Positions 10,216 to 21,459 of a stretch of 64,000 bases of DNA are shown piece by piece; within the stretch, counting starts at the first letter, position 1; each line of letters begins with the position of its first letter. The translations under genes and the position numbers were made by a program. The stretch covers positions 42,887,863-42,951,862 of the forward strand of contig CM055092.1 of NCBI GenBank assembly GCA_029204225.1, read 5' to 3'. Source of the DNA: Diphasiastrum complanatum. Taxonomy: Eukaryota; Streptophyta; Lycopodiopsida; Lycopodiales; Lycopodiaceae. The notes below the pieces were generated by a model. That model worked only from the letters and a program-made list of their open reading frames with translations, made no database searches and was not told the DNA's origin.

Positions 10216-10282
<67 letters not shown>
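10216..10282. repeat. (GA)n microsatellite, 67 bp
   Basis: Uninterrupted AG dinucleotides. Its counterpart in the second copy of the composite unit (51059-51236) is about 178 bp, so length differs strongly between copies. Confidence 0.98.
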
Positions 10283-10285
<3 letters not shown>

Positions 10286-10545
10286 CACTAGGCCTACGTT
10301 TTGAAGTCTTCCCAGCCCTTCACAGCCGATTTTTCCTTCATAGAAATGCATTTTTATTTCAGCCTTTCTCGTGGGAAGTCTGATAATTTAAAAAATCCTT
10401 AGAGCGCCCTTCAAATTTAGTGAAATCCTTGATAATGAAAGTCCCTTTTGTTTAACACCTTTCACCATGAAAGTATGTACTTGCCCTTCAAAACAATATG
10501 TGTGTGGGTAAAGGGTAATTTAAGTTTGGAGTGGGCCCCTTAGAT

Positions 10546-10685
10546 GTACGCATGGGGAGGAGGGCCATGCATGTTGTTTCCATACATGCATCCTCCTCCC
10601 CATCCTTTTAGTTCAAAAAAGTCTATGCATGTGAGGAGAGGAGGATGCATGGGCCCCTCACCCATGCACAAAAGTGTATGAAGTT

Positions 10686-10755
<70 letters not shown>

Positions 10756-10834
10756 AATATGAAAAAAGAAACAACCCACCCGCCGTGACAGGTGGGCTGT
10801 AAATTTTTTTTTTTTATAAATATATATATCTATA

Positions 10835-10883
<49 letters not shown>

Positions 10884-11105
10884 TATATATAAGTAAGTTG
10901 TCTTACTTTTTTCATATTATTATTATTATGTATATATCTATATATATATTTAAACTTACATACACTTTTGTATGCATGGGTGAGGGGCCCATGCATCCTC
11001 CTCCCCTCACCCATGCATACACATTTTTTGAACTAGAAATGATGGGGAGGAGGATGCATGTATGGAAAAAAGGATGCATGGCCCTCCTCCCCATGCATGC
11101 GTATA
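10546..11105. repeat. foldback element with ~210-bp inverted arms
   Basis: The left arm (10546-10770) starts GTACGCATGGGGAGGAGGGCC; the right arm (10905-11105) is its reverse complement with a few differences, ending GGCCCTCCTCCCCATGC...GTATA. Each arm also holds smaller hairpins: 10974-10987 (GCATGGGTGAGGGG) pairs with 11003-11016. The centre has CCCACCCGCCGTGACAGGTGGG and two (TA)n runs (10689-10740, 10835-10882). Non-coding; similar to foldback/MITE-type DNA elements. Target-site duplications are not evident. Confidence 0.8.
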
Positions 11106-11108
11106 CAT

Positions 11109-11225
<117 letters not shown>

Positions 11226-11406
11226 TGTGGGTGTGGGGATCGCAACTGTGGCAGCTTTATTGAGGGCAGATGTGGCAGCTTTATTGAGGGCAGACAGTTT
11301 CTTGAGGCATGACATCTTTTTTGAGGGCGATCAAGAATAGCTGAATGCTCATGGAGATGGAGTTGGAGGAGGAGGAGGAGGAGGAGGAGGAGATTGAGGG
11401 TGGTGT

Positions 11407-12412
11407 GTGACATCTTATGAGCATGATTTATTATATATTGTCATCCTTCTTATTTATGTTGATGATATCATTTTAAGAGGTAGTTGTATCAAGTTAGTTG
11501 AGGAAACCAAAATTGCACTTGAAAAAGAGTTTAAGATGCAAGATCTTGGAAAAATTCACTACATATTAGGATTAGAGATTGACTTTCTAAAAGATAAAGC
11601 TTTTGTATGTCAATCCAAGTATGCTCTTTCAATGTTAAAAAAGTTCAATATGTTAGATTGTAAGAGTATAGAAACTCTTATGGAGCAAAATGTAAAAGAC
11701 CCTAACAAAGGTGATGAAAGATCCTTCGTGGACATCACTCTTTTTAGGAGTCTTATAGGCTCCTTAATTTGGCTCATAATAACTAGACCTGACATAAGCT
11801 TCAGTGTTCATAAGTTGAGCCAGGCTACGCGAAATCCTACTATTTATCATTGGAAAATGGCCAAGAGAGTGCTTAGATATATATCTTCAACTTTTGATTA
11901 TGGTTTATTGTATAAAATTGAAGATCTTTCTATTGATGGTTATTCTGACTCGGATTTTGCAAGTGATAGAGCAGATCGAAAATCTACAAGTCATATATCT
12001 TGGAGGAAACTTGATACCTTGGCTTTCCAAAAAGCAAGATACTGTATCACTCTCATCTTGTGAAGCTGAGTATAAGGCACTCACTACAACAACAAAGGAA
12101 GTGCTTTGGATCAACAGGTTGCTAGTGGAGCTAAAGATAATCATGGAAGATGATCTACCTATGATCATGTGTGACAACATTTCAGCCCAATCCCTTGCCA
12201 ACAACCCAATATTCCATGCTAGGAGCAAACATATTGAAGTTGCACATCACTTCGTGAGAGAAAAGCTCATTGGAGTGGAAATCTACTTGGAGCACATCGA
12301 CAGATCATCTTGTATTGCTGATATGCTCACCAAACCTTTGAGCAAAAGTTCCTTCATCAAGCATAGAGCCAATCTTGGAGTAATACCAAGATCCGTGTTC
12401 AAGTCAATATAG
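11407..12412 (+). pseudogene. pol: Ty1/copia reverse transcriptase C-terminal half and RNase H
   Basis: Begins inside RT just before the catalytic YVDD (11455-11466, TATGTTGATGAT) and continues through FKMQDLGKIHYILGLEI, the LIGSLI...TRPDISF block and DGYSDSDFASD of RNase H. A deletion of a few codons near 11990 shifts the frame. The second frame carries WLSKKQDTVSLSSCEAEYKA, the HARSKHIEVAHHFVRE block and the ADMLTKPL C-terminus, ending with a stop at 12412. Everything upstream (gag to RT fingers) is missing and replaced by the composite repeat. Confidence 0.92.
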
Positions 12413-12429
12413 ATTGTTTTTAGGAGGAG

Positions 12430-13239
12430 TGTTGAAATGGAAAAATAATCCATCTTGACTTTAGGCTTGCTACAAACATTGTACCATGCAAGTATGTTGT
12501 TCCATAGATGCAAATTCCAAGTTTGGCCTAGATAGAACTTGAGCTATATGGATATGTCATATCTAGTTTGATGATTACAACTTGCATATAGATTGTAGAC
12601 TTAGAATTAGCAAAAATATGCTAGAAACTCGTGGCACTTCACATGCATTAATTGTAAGTGATCCATAGTGACATGCAAGGCATGCACAAAGTGAAATGGA
12701 CACATGCATGATGATTTGTACATTTCTAGTTAGAACTAGGACACTTGATAAAAGTAGGTAGAGATACATGCATGAGATGTGACAAATGTCACATAGACTC
12801 TAGTTTTCACTTTAGATGTCATCAAAAGGTGGATGGATGTGGTTCTACCTCGAGCTAACTCAGACTCCATAAATATGTGTAGCTCTTCTCATAATTTTTG
12901 ATGAAGAACCAAAGCTTTGTAGCTATCTCTTGCATTTTGGATCCACACAATTTTTGCTTGATATCTCTCTATCTTTCTCTCTCTAACTCATGTTGAGACT
13001 AATGCTAATACACTTATTTCTTGTACTTTTGCTCATTTATGATTCATTGCTATCATTCTTTGATGCTTAGCATGCTAGATTGTGGTTAAGCCATAACTTC
13101 TGTACTAGATCTTGCTATTCAATCTAGAATCAGGTTATTGTTCTAATCATAAAGCTTAATTAGATCTATCATACTTGTGGATCTTCCCCACACGTGTGAA
13201 TTTTGGAAATTTTGTCAGTTTGAGCTTCACAACTGCACA
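12430..13239 (+). mobile_element. 3' LTR of the truncated copia element
   Basis: A polypurine tract AGGAGGAG (12422-12429) precedes TGTTGAAATGG. A TATA-like CCATAAATATGTG lies near 12866. CACACGTGTGAA occurs near the far end, and the LTR probably closes at CTGCACA (13239). The right edge is inferred from the TG...CA rule because the 5' LTR is not present for comparison. Confidence 0.7.
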
Positions 13240-13317
13240 TCAATTGTAATTGGCAAGATGGCCATCTAATTGGATGCCACACGTGCCAAATAGAATAGGG
13301 TGCTTTTTTAAAGTCTT

Positions 13318-13562
13318 ATTCTACATCCTACATTGTACTGGCACCTTTCAAATAAGGCCAAAAAGCTTAAATAGGGTAGAGAGGAAACAGGACCCAAAAA
13401 TAGCATGTTTCTCATTGTTTTTGGATCTCGAGATCAAGACCCCTAATTAGGGTGGATCCAATGATCAATTAGGTTAGATGTTAGGGTTAAGTTATGATGA
13501 GTTAATAGAAGCCCTAAAATGCTCAGATTTGAGGTACCAATGTATAAATATGTGATGGTTTC
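13318..13562 (+). mobile_element. LTR fragment matching the LTR at 16226
   Basis: AAAGTCTTATTCTACATC and following ~245 bases match 16261-16517 with few differences, including CCCCTAATTAGGGTGGAT and GAAGCCCTAAAATGCTCAG. It lacks the first ~35 bases of that LTR and stops where another LTR begins at 13563, so two LTR families abut here. Confidence 0.85.
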
Positions 13563-13875
13563 TGTTAGATTTTTTATGCCCAGCCTTAAACAAATCGTTC
13601 AAGTAATGAGCATCTTGAAAAACGAAGGCCGACTACATGTTTTGGACCTTCACATTTTTTTCCTTTGAGATTATTTTTGCCTTAACCATTTTTTAGGCAC
13701 CTTCATCTTTTTTGCACCTTAGCGAAAGATGCGACACAGTGGCCAAGTGGCTAGAATGCCTTAGAAACCATTCTTAAGGCACCTTCGGCTTTTTCGTCTT
13801 TTTTCGTCTTTTTCGTTGTCTTTAGTCTAAAACACCTTCTCCTTTTTCGCTGTCTTTTCAACATGGCATCAAAGC
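13563..13875 (+). mobile_element. LTR related to the 45-49 kb copia family, with a decayed PBS
   Basis: TGTTAGATTTTTTATGCCCAGCC and ATGAGCATCTTGAAAAACGAAGGCCGAC match the reverse complement of the right end of the LTR at 45019-45911. The segment ends CAACA and is followed by TGGCATCAAAGC (13864-13875), two changes from the tRNA-iMet PBS. It is only ~300 bp, shorter than the 893-bp relative. Confidence 0.75.
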
Positions 13876-14641
13876 TATGTTATGAAATAAGCTAAATTCT
13901 TGCAATTTGATTCAGTAGCATCATAGATTTTGATCAATTTAAAGCATTGATTGATTTTTTATGGTTATCTATGATTTGTATCTCCATTATTGATCAAATG
14001 TTCTTGTAGAATCTGATCAAGGGTATTTAGGCTTCTAAAACTAGGTTCAAGCCATTTATTATCTACAAGATCAAATTAATAGGTTTTGCTTGCTTTCTCA
14101 TATTTGATTCAAGGCGAGTTTTGGAGACAATCTCAAGGAGTAGCATTCAAGCATTGGAGAGAAAGAAGGATTAAAGCTTTTGGAGCTGATTTAGTCTGTT
14201 GTATGAGAGAACTTCTAAGAGTGATTTAGGTTTAGTCCAAAACATTTTGTATTTACTCATCATTAAGATCAATTTTTTTGTCAAAATTGTGATATTTGTA
14301 GATTGTGCTTAGAAGGTAGATTGCTCAACCTGATCTTATAAGAGTGATTTAGAGTGAAATTTATGTGCAATTAGATCATCTTTTCTCAGGTTGATTGGAT
14401 CTTCATAAGCCTGGTGAAGTTTAGATCAAGGAGGAGTCTTGAGTCATTTTTCTACACCAAGCAAGCTAGTTCCAATTTGTGTATTTTTCAATAGAATTGA
14501 TTAAGCTCAAAATCAAATAGAATCTTGTTGAGAATTTATTTGTTGATCATTCTCAGCTCCCTAGATAGTGGGATAGCTAGTACTTGCATCCTTTCTATTC
14601 TATATCCATTCTTATAAAATCAATCTCTTGTTTAGAGGAGG
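13876..14641 (+). other. leader between PBS-like site and gag
   Basis: AT-rich, no coding frame of note. Its end (TTAGAGGAGG) directly precedes the gag ATG at 14642. The repeated word GATTGATTT and GATCAA-rich composition resemble copia leaders elsewhere in this window. Confidence 0.45.
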
Positions 14642-15496
14642 ATGGCATCCATGAATGCTTATCTTCTGGACTCTAGTGATAGGTTGAACAAATCAAACTA
14701 TTCTATTTGGAAATTAAGAATGGAATCAATCCTCAAAATGCAAGATTTGATGGACATAGTGAGCGGGGAGGAGGATGAGCCTATCCACCCTCAAGAATCC
14801 ACCAGATACAAGAACAGGTGCAAACTAGCCTTCCATTGTATCAAAATGAATGTAGCCAATGAACTCCTGAAGGAAGTAGGAGAGTGTACCTCGGCCCAAG
14901 AGGCTTGAGAGTCCCTTCAAAAGGCTTATGAGTCAAAGAACATTGCAAGGTTGCTTGCCTTGAAGCATCAAATCTTTCAAAGCTACTCTCAACAAAATGG
15001 GGTGGCCAAGAGGAGAAATAGAACATTATGTGAATGCTCTAAGGCCCTGAGATTATGCATGCTTGCCAAAGCCATTTGGGGTGAGTCACTCACTTGTGCC
15101 AATTATTTGATCAATAGAGTTTCATGTAAGTCTATTGATGGCAAAACTCCTTATGAAGTTTTGTATGGATGAAAGCCTAACCTTTATCACTTGAAAGTCT
15201 TTGGATGCACTTGTTATGTGCATGAACCTTTGTAGACAAGGAAAAAGGAAGATCCATCATCAACAAAGGGGGTCATGCTCAGGTATGGCAACTCAAGTAA
15301 GGGATACAAGGTATATCTTCCATCCTTAAATAAGTTTGTGGTGTCTAGAGATGTAATCTTTGATGAGTATCAGATGCACAAGCGTGATGATGGCTCAACC
15401 ATCTCAACAATCAAGAGGATAGTGGCTGAGAATCAAGATGATCTTGATTTTAAGGAGGAGCTTGTAACAAGTCAACCTACCACACCTAGAAGATAA
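14642..15496 (+). pseudogene. copia gag joined in frame to integrase
   Basis: Starts MASMNAYLLDSSDRLNKSNY, a copia gag N-terminus, with TGA 14906-14908 where family members have Trp. At about 14980 (LLALKHQIFQ) the reading passes without frame change into integrase C-terminal core (QQNGVAKRRNRTLCECSKAL). CCHC knuckle, protease and most of integrase are gone. It continues with TGA 15170-15172, a TAG near 15234 and TAA 15494-15496, separated by INRVSCKSIDGKTPYEV and NKFVVSRDVIFDEYQM. All four stops are one C-to-T or G-to-A step from the codon expected in the family. Confidence 0.88.
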
Positions 15497-15575
15497 TCAA
15501 GGGTAAGAATGGATCCAACAAGGCTCACATATCAAAGCAAAGGGCAACAGGCCTCCATTCACTTATTTTTCTCTT

Positions 15576-15923
15576 ATGTCAAGTTTTGATGAACCTTCAA
15601 GAGTAGAAGATGCTTTGAGTTCAAAAGAATGGTACCAAGCAATGCTAGATGAGTACAATGCTTTGATGGATAATGGCACTTGGATCCTTGTTGATAGACC
15701 TTCTAAGAATGTGATAGGATGTAAATGGGTGTTCAAAATCAAGCTAAATTCAGATGGAAGCATAAGTAAACACAAGGCAAGGCTAGTTTCCAAGGGATAT
15801 GCCCAAGTGGAGGGCATAGATTATGTGGAGACCTTTGCACCCATGGCCAAGATGGTCACAATAAGGTTGATTCTTGCTCTTGCCTCTCATTTTGGATGGA
15901 TGCTTTGTCAAATGGATGTGTGA
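15576..15923 (+). pseudogene. pol: copia reverse transcriptase N-terminal part
   Basis: 115 codons without interruption: EWYQAMLDEYNALMDNGTW, CKWVFKIKLNSDG, KARLVSKGYAQVEGIDY, ETFAPMAKM and QMDV, the canonical fingers/palm start of copia RT. A stop follows QMDV, then NAFLNG in the same frame. The palm with YVDD is missing because of the deletion that follows, so this RT could not be active. Confidence 0.92.
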
Positions 15924-15984
15924 AATGCATTTCTTAATGGTTTTTCTGGAAGAAGACATCTTCATGGAGCAGCAACAAGGATTC

Positions 15985-16212
15985 ATGAAGCTCGGGTTGG
16001 AAGATCTAATCTTCCAAGCAAGATCCAAACACCTAGAGATTTGTCATCACTTTGTGAGGGAAAAGGTTCAAGCAAAGGAGATCTCTTTGGAACATGTATC
16101 AAGTAGTGAATGTGTGGCTGATGTACTCACTAAACCTCTTCAAAGAGCAGCATTCATAAAGTTAAGGACATCTCTTGGAGTGATTAGTAGATCTATGTTA
16201 GATCCAAACTAG
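15985..16212 (+). pseudogene. pol: copia RNase H C-terminal tail
   Basis: Immediately after an RT piece the frame reads FQARSKHLEICHHFVREKVQ, then SSSECVADVLTKPLQ and a stop at 16212. This is the last part of copia RNase H; the RT palm and RNase H catalytic core between are deleted. It is followed by a polypurine tract (GAGGAGGAG, ending 16225). Confidence 0.9.
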
Positions 16213-16225
16213 TTGTGAGGAGGAG

Positions 16226-16720
16226 TGTTAAAATTCACAAGCTAGTTTGGACTAATTTCTAAAGTCTTATTCTACATCTTACATTGTAATGGCACCTTTG
16301 AAATAAGGCCAAAAAGTGCTTGGATAGGGTAGAGAGAAAATAGACAAAAAAAATAGCATGTTTTTTTTATTGTTTTTGGATCTCAAGATCAAGACCCCTA
16401 ATTAGGGTGGATACAATGATCAATTAAGTTAGATATTAGGGTTAGATTATGATGAGTTCAGAGAAGCCCTAAAATGCTCAGATCTGAGACACTAATGTAT
16501 AAGTATGTGATGGTTTCTCCATCAAATTATGAGTAAAAGTATGGTTTTCCATCTACCAATGTTGTTGCTGATCCATATGCTTGATATTTGCTATTTGTGT
16601 TGAGTACTTTGCAATTGTGGGATTGACTAGCAAGTTCAGATACTGTACTCTGCCTGTGGTGGTCCACACTTTCACACGTGTGAAGGATATTGCAAGAATT
16701 TGAGCCTTAAAGTGGAGTTC
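16226..16720 (+). mobile_element. 3' LTR of the 14.6-16.2 kb copia element (right end approximate)
   Basis: Begins TGTTAAAATTCACAAGC after the polypurine tract; 16261-16517 matches the LTR fragment at 13318-13562. TTTCACACGTGTGAAGG occurs near 16669. The 3' boundary is not certain. Confidence 0.7.
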
Positions 16721-17754
16721 AAGCCAAGGTGAAGCTAGGAAACGCTAAATTGGTTGGTGTTTTTGCTATAGGGTCTCAATTGGATCCATTCAAGGTGCTT
16801 TCTCCATCATTTCAAACATTTATTAGAGTTTTTTTGCTGTATTTTCAACAATTAGTCATCATTGAAGTATTATCATAGATTAGTTTAGTATACATAATTT
16901 ATCATTCAAAAAGTGTACATATAAAAACTAGAACAATAGCAAGTTAGAGAGAAAAAGAGAGAGATGGGAGAGAGATCAAATATAGAAGAGGCATTACACG
17001 AACTCTCAAAGGGAGTACTTTGCATAAGTGATAGCAAGAGACATAGCAATAGCAAGAAAGAAGAGGGACACCCTTTGAAGTGCACTCTCATATGCAACCT
17101 CTACAAATTTTCATCCAATAATCTTCTTCTATCAACAAATTCACTAGTTTTGATCTATGATTGTTAAAATGATCCATGCACATTCAGAATCTAGTATCAT
17201 GTATGTTGTTCTTGATGAAGTATAATATGTTCTATTCTTTAATGCGTGAACCATGGCTCTCCTTTTAGTACTTCTTGCAAGAATTGACAACAAATCATTA
17301 GCTACAATTTCAAGATTGTCTTAGACACCTCAGATGAGTTGTAAGCATGGCTATCACAGATGTCTGACAACGATATTTGTAAAATTATCTGACTATATAG
17401 ATACTTAGTTAAAAGATCCTGAAGGCAACTAGAATTCTTAAGTCAGTTCCATCTATTCCACACTTATCAAATTTGGCTAGGATTAACCATATTGAGTGGA
17501 TCAATGTCAAATAGGTTTGTAGATCCAAGATATGGATATTGCTCTTAATCTTGATCTTGTTCTATAATTACCGCTAGGGAGGGTAAAAAAAAAGAGCTTA
17601 AAATGTTGTATAGAGCATAATGAGTTTTGAGTCTCACTAAGCATAATAGGATTTGATGGGTGAGGGAATTCTTATTGTGCTAAACAATAGTAGGAATTCT
17701 TTTTTGGGAGACATCAAATTTTATCAAGCCCGAAAAGTCTTTATGTGTCTCATT
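16721..17754. other. no gene recognised
   Basis: AT-rich, with AGAGAG/AGCAAG-rich patches (16930-17065). The short open frames lack motifs. Possibly the remainder of the preceding LTR and unrelated flank of the next element. Confidence 0.4.
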
Positions 17755-18576
17755 TGTAAAAAAAGTACAAAATGGACCAAGAGTGGACCTAATCTGATCC
17801 TCAAGAGGGATTGGATGTTAGATTTACTTGATCTATCAATCTACATAAGATTAAGATCAATCTAGATCAATTCTAGACATAAAAACCTAACAAGAACAAT
17901 CAGCAATGAAGGTAAATGTACTTGCTGGTTTCACACATGTGAAACCCTGTCAGAGTACGGACTCCAACCTGAAAACAAAGTATACTGTGATAGAACCTTA
18001 AAACAATCAAAACAAATGTAGACAAATAGAGAGAATTACACAAAATTGCTTCCAAAATCAAGATTGATGTTTCATGTTGATTGTGGCCAAATATGCCTCT
18101 ATATATACACTTTTTGGAGCTCAAGGTACTGATCATTCATCAAATCTCACACGTGTGAGGATGCTTTGTCATCATCATGCAATTTTGACACTTGGATCAA
18201 ACTTTCTATTTTGGGCATTTTCGGTCCAATTTCCTACTATATGGAGATCTTCATAGAAATCTTCTAGAAGCAAAAACTCGCCTAGTTCAGTTTTTTCCAC
18301 ACATGTGAGCTGTCCTCTACACATGGGATGTGACACCTATCCAAAGTATTTGGCTCATGCAATCAATAGATTGATGCCATGTGTCATATAATCTAGAGAA
18401 CTAGTTTTTGGCCTTTTTAGCCACTAGAACTTGAATTAAATCATATGGACAACATACATGATTATGGTACATGACAAGTACACTAATTTCACACGTGGGA
18501 ACAGGCTCCACACATGTGTGTTTATCCTATATACAAGATTTTGGCCTCTACCAAGCATGATTTTTGCATTTTCACA
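17755..18576 (-). mobile_element. 3' LTR of a minus-strand copia element
   Basis: Matches the reverse complement of the LTR at 51535-52366 along most of its length. Reading minus it starts TGTGAAAATGC and ends GTACTTTTTTTACA. It carries several palindromes of the CACACGTGTG / CACATGTG type and a TATATATAC run (about 18103-18110). The polypurine tract (AGGAGGTG on minus) lies at 18577-18585. Confidence 0.88.
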
Positions 18577-18591
18577 CACCTCCTGGTAAAT

Positions 18592-19494
18592 CTAGCCTGG
18601 TAAATCTAGCATAGATCTATCTATAACTCCAAGAGCCAATCTTAATTTTACAAATGGATCTTTAGGCAATGCCTTGGGGAGTATATCAGCAATGCAATCT
18701 GATGATGAAACATGAATAAGCTTGATCTCCTTTTCTTGCACTTTCTCCCTCACAAAATGATGTGAAATCTCAATGTGCGTTGTTCGAGCATGGAAGACTG
18801 GATTGTTTGCAAGTTGTTGAGCTGCTTGATTGTCACAAGATATGCATGGAATGTCTTCATCCTTGATCACATGTAGCTCCTCAAGCCTTTTAAGCCAAAG
18901 AACCTCCTTTGTTGTTGTTGTCATAGCTTTATACTCGGATTCTATTGATGAAAGAGAGATGGTATCTTGCTTTTTGGAAAGCCAAGATATAGCTCCTCCA
19001 CATAAGAACGTAGCAAATGCACATATGGATCTTCTATCCATCTTGTCACCTGCAAAACTTGAGTCTGAATATGCTCTCAAACAAATATTAGTCCTTTCAT
19101 AAACTATGCCAAGGTCGTTTGTAGCCGAGATGTACCTTAACACCCTTGTTGCTCCTTTCCAATGACATATTAATGGACTTTGCATGTATTGACTTAATTT
19201 GCCAACACAAAAACTAAGATCGGGTCTAGTGATGGTTAAGTATATCAAGGAACCAATAAGCATTCTATAGGTAGTGATGTCCTCAAAGGATGCTTCATCA
19301 CTTTTCTTAGAAACTTTTACACTTAGCTCCATGGGAGTTTCAACTCCTTTACAATCAATCATGCCAAATTTTGCTAAAATTGATCTAGCATAATTAGATT
19401 GACATATGAAAGTAAAATCATTACTTCTAGTGGCTTCTATTCCAAGTATAACTTTAAGAAGTCCTAGATCTACCATTCTAAATTCACTAGACAA
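18592..19494 (-). pseudogene. pol: uninterrupted 300-codon RT C-terminus plus RNase H (copia)
   Basis: No stop or frameshift across 300 codons: MVDLGLLKVILGIEATR, RMLIGSLIYLTITRPDLSF, AYSDSSFAGDKMDRRS, WLSKKQDTISLSSIESEYKA, CDNQAAQQLANNPVFHAR, THIEISHHFVREK, then SSDCIADILPKALPK to the stop. The RNase H Asp/Glu/Asp residues are present. The RT palm with YVDD is missing upstream; the frame's apparent start is a TTG, so it is the 3' part of a pol gene, not a gene with its own start. It is the least decayed copia coding segment here, implying a fairly recent insertion. Confidence 0.92.
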
Positions 19495-19534
19495 GGAAAA
19501 ATCTCTTAGAACTATTGTAAGAAAGTAGATTAGA

Positions 19535-20012
19535 AAACTAGTCTTTTTGGTGAGTCATGTGAGAGCTTGCCCCACTATCAATCCACCAAGTGTCTTGATT
19601 AGATGTTTGTGGTGAGGATACCATCAAAGATAGATTGCCTTCTTCCTCCTCCTCCTCAAGCAGTAGATTGCCTTGATTGTCCTTCTCTTGGGCATTCTTC
19701 TTCTTGTAGCACTCGGATGCAAAATGTCCCATGCCTTTTAATGAATCCCATGCCTTTTATATGTGGTAGAAGATGAGATTTCCTTCAAAAGTTCATTACT
19801 TACATTCATTTTTATGCAATGTAATGCAACTCTACATCTCTTTTTGTACTTTACCAATTCAACTCCTCCTTGAAGTTCTACTTCCACCTCAAGTACTATG
19901 TCATAAAGATCATGAAGACAACCAAAGACTCCATTCGAACTATCCAAGTAGCATAATTAGTGGATGTAAGTCTTTCACTAGTTTCAAGCAAAAAACCACC
20001 CATTGATGCCAT
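19535..20012 (-). pseudogene. copia gag N-terminus, CCHC and protease start
   Basis: ATG 20012 opens MASMGGFLLETSERL...NYATW, a copia gag start, which decays within ~90 codons. Then comes part of a zinc knuckle (MGHFASECYKKK), a poly-Glu linker, and the protease active site in TWWIDSGASSHMT (DSGA). Right after the protease motif the sequence jumps to RT (19494), so most of protease, integrase and the RT fingers are deleted. Confidence 0.88.
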
Positions 20013-20615
20013 TTTTGAATGTGAAAAAGCACTAGAAGCTCTTATGATTTCTCTAAGAGATCTGAATCTAAAGTCTTCTAGCAATTTAGAAAGCTTATAG
20101 ACTCAATCCTATCACTCATGAACCAATCTAAAATGATGGAAATTTAGATTCTAGTCTCAAACTTGCAAAATCACTCCTTAATCTATGATTTTTAGCAATT
20201 TCTCTCTTCAACCTCAACATACACTCAAAAAATTAGACAAGATCAATTAGTGCACCTAATTCAAGCTTCAATTTTAATTTTTTTGGCTAGTCTAATCCAA
20301 GAACTAATCAAGGGATTAGATTCACTATAGAAAATGCTTGATTTTGCACCAAAAATCATTCAAATTGGATATGTTTGTCAAATTCTGCAAATTCTTGAAA
20401 TTTCTCAGTCAAAACTGGAGCTGTACGCCCTCAAACGTGTGAAAAGAGTTTCTACAGCCTGCAACAAGATCTGGACCAAAAATTTTGAGGATAGCTATCA
20501 AATCCAACTCGCTACACAAAATTTGACTAGTTTCCAAAAAATTGCTAATTTTGTCTTTGATTTGGATTAACCGTAACAATTTCAACAAAACCTCTTGTAC
20601 TAGGATCTAATACCA
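20013..20615 (-). other. copia leader and decayed PBS
   Basis: Non-coding leader matching the reverse complement of 52367-52870. The PBS, on minus, reads TGGTATTAGATCC (20603-20615), two changes from TGGTATCAGAGCC. Confidence 0.7.
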
Positions 20616-21298
20616 TGTGCAAAAAGTACAAAAAGGACCAAGAGTGGATTCTAATCTGATCCTCAAGAGGGATTGGTTGTTAGATTACTTGATCTATCAA
20701 TCTACTTGAGATTAAGATCAATCTAGATCAATTCTAGATACAAAATCCTAACAAGAACAATCATTAATTGAAGGTAGGTGTACTTTCTGGTTTCACACGT
20801 GTGAAACACTGTCTGAGTACGGACTCCAACCTGAAAATCAAGTACACATTGATAGCACCTCAAAACAATCGAAACAAATGTAGACAAATGAAGAGAATCA
20901 CTCAAACTTGCTTCCAAAACCAAGATTGGTGTCTCACATTGATTATGGCCAAATAAGCCTCTCTATATATACACTTTTGGAGCTCGAGGTACTGATCATG
21001 CATCAGATCTCACACGTGTGAGTATGACTTGTCACCATCATGCAATTTGACACTTGGATCAAAACTTTTCATTTTGGGCATTTTTGGTCTATTTTCCTAC
21101 TATATGGAGATCTTCATGGAAATCTTCTAGAAGCAAAAACTCGCCTACTTCAGCTATTTCCACACGTGTGAGCTGTCCTCTACACATGGGATGTGACACC
21201 TATTCAAAATATTTGGCTCATGCAATCATTAGATTGGTGCCATGTGTCATATCTCTAGAAAACTAGTTATTGGCCATTTTAGCCACTAGAACTTGAAC
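20616..21298 (-). mobile_element. 5' LTR of the same copia element, truncated
   Basis: Begins next to the PBS (TGTGCAAAAAGTAC on plus) and follows the 17755-18576 LTR to GCCACTAGAACTTGAA near 21296, where similarity ends about 140 bp short. With one end missing, the target-site duplication cannot be checked. Confidence 0.85.
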
Positions 21299-21459
21299 GC
21301 TTTTTAGTACTGTTTGGCACTTTTATGCTTTGTTTGGTAGTTTTTGAAAATGCTTGATAGTTTTGAAGCTATTGTATAGTATATACAATGTTGGCTATTG
21401 TTTAGTATTGTTGTTTATTGTTTGGTGCTATTTTGTAATAATTTGGATTTTTATTGCAG

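Noticed and set aside
10157-10351. Open frames of repeated Arg-Glu or Ser-Leu across GA/CT tracts (also near 11058, 26156, 38526, 39318, 40637, 50939, 53416)
   Set aside because: Dinucleotide repeats are open in several frames on both strands; no motif outside the repeat supports a gene.
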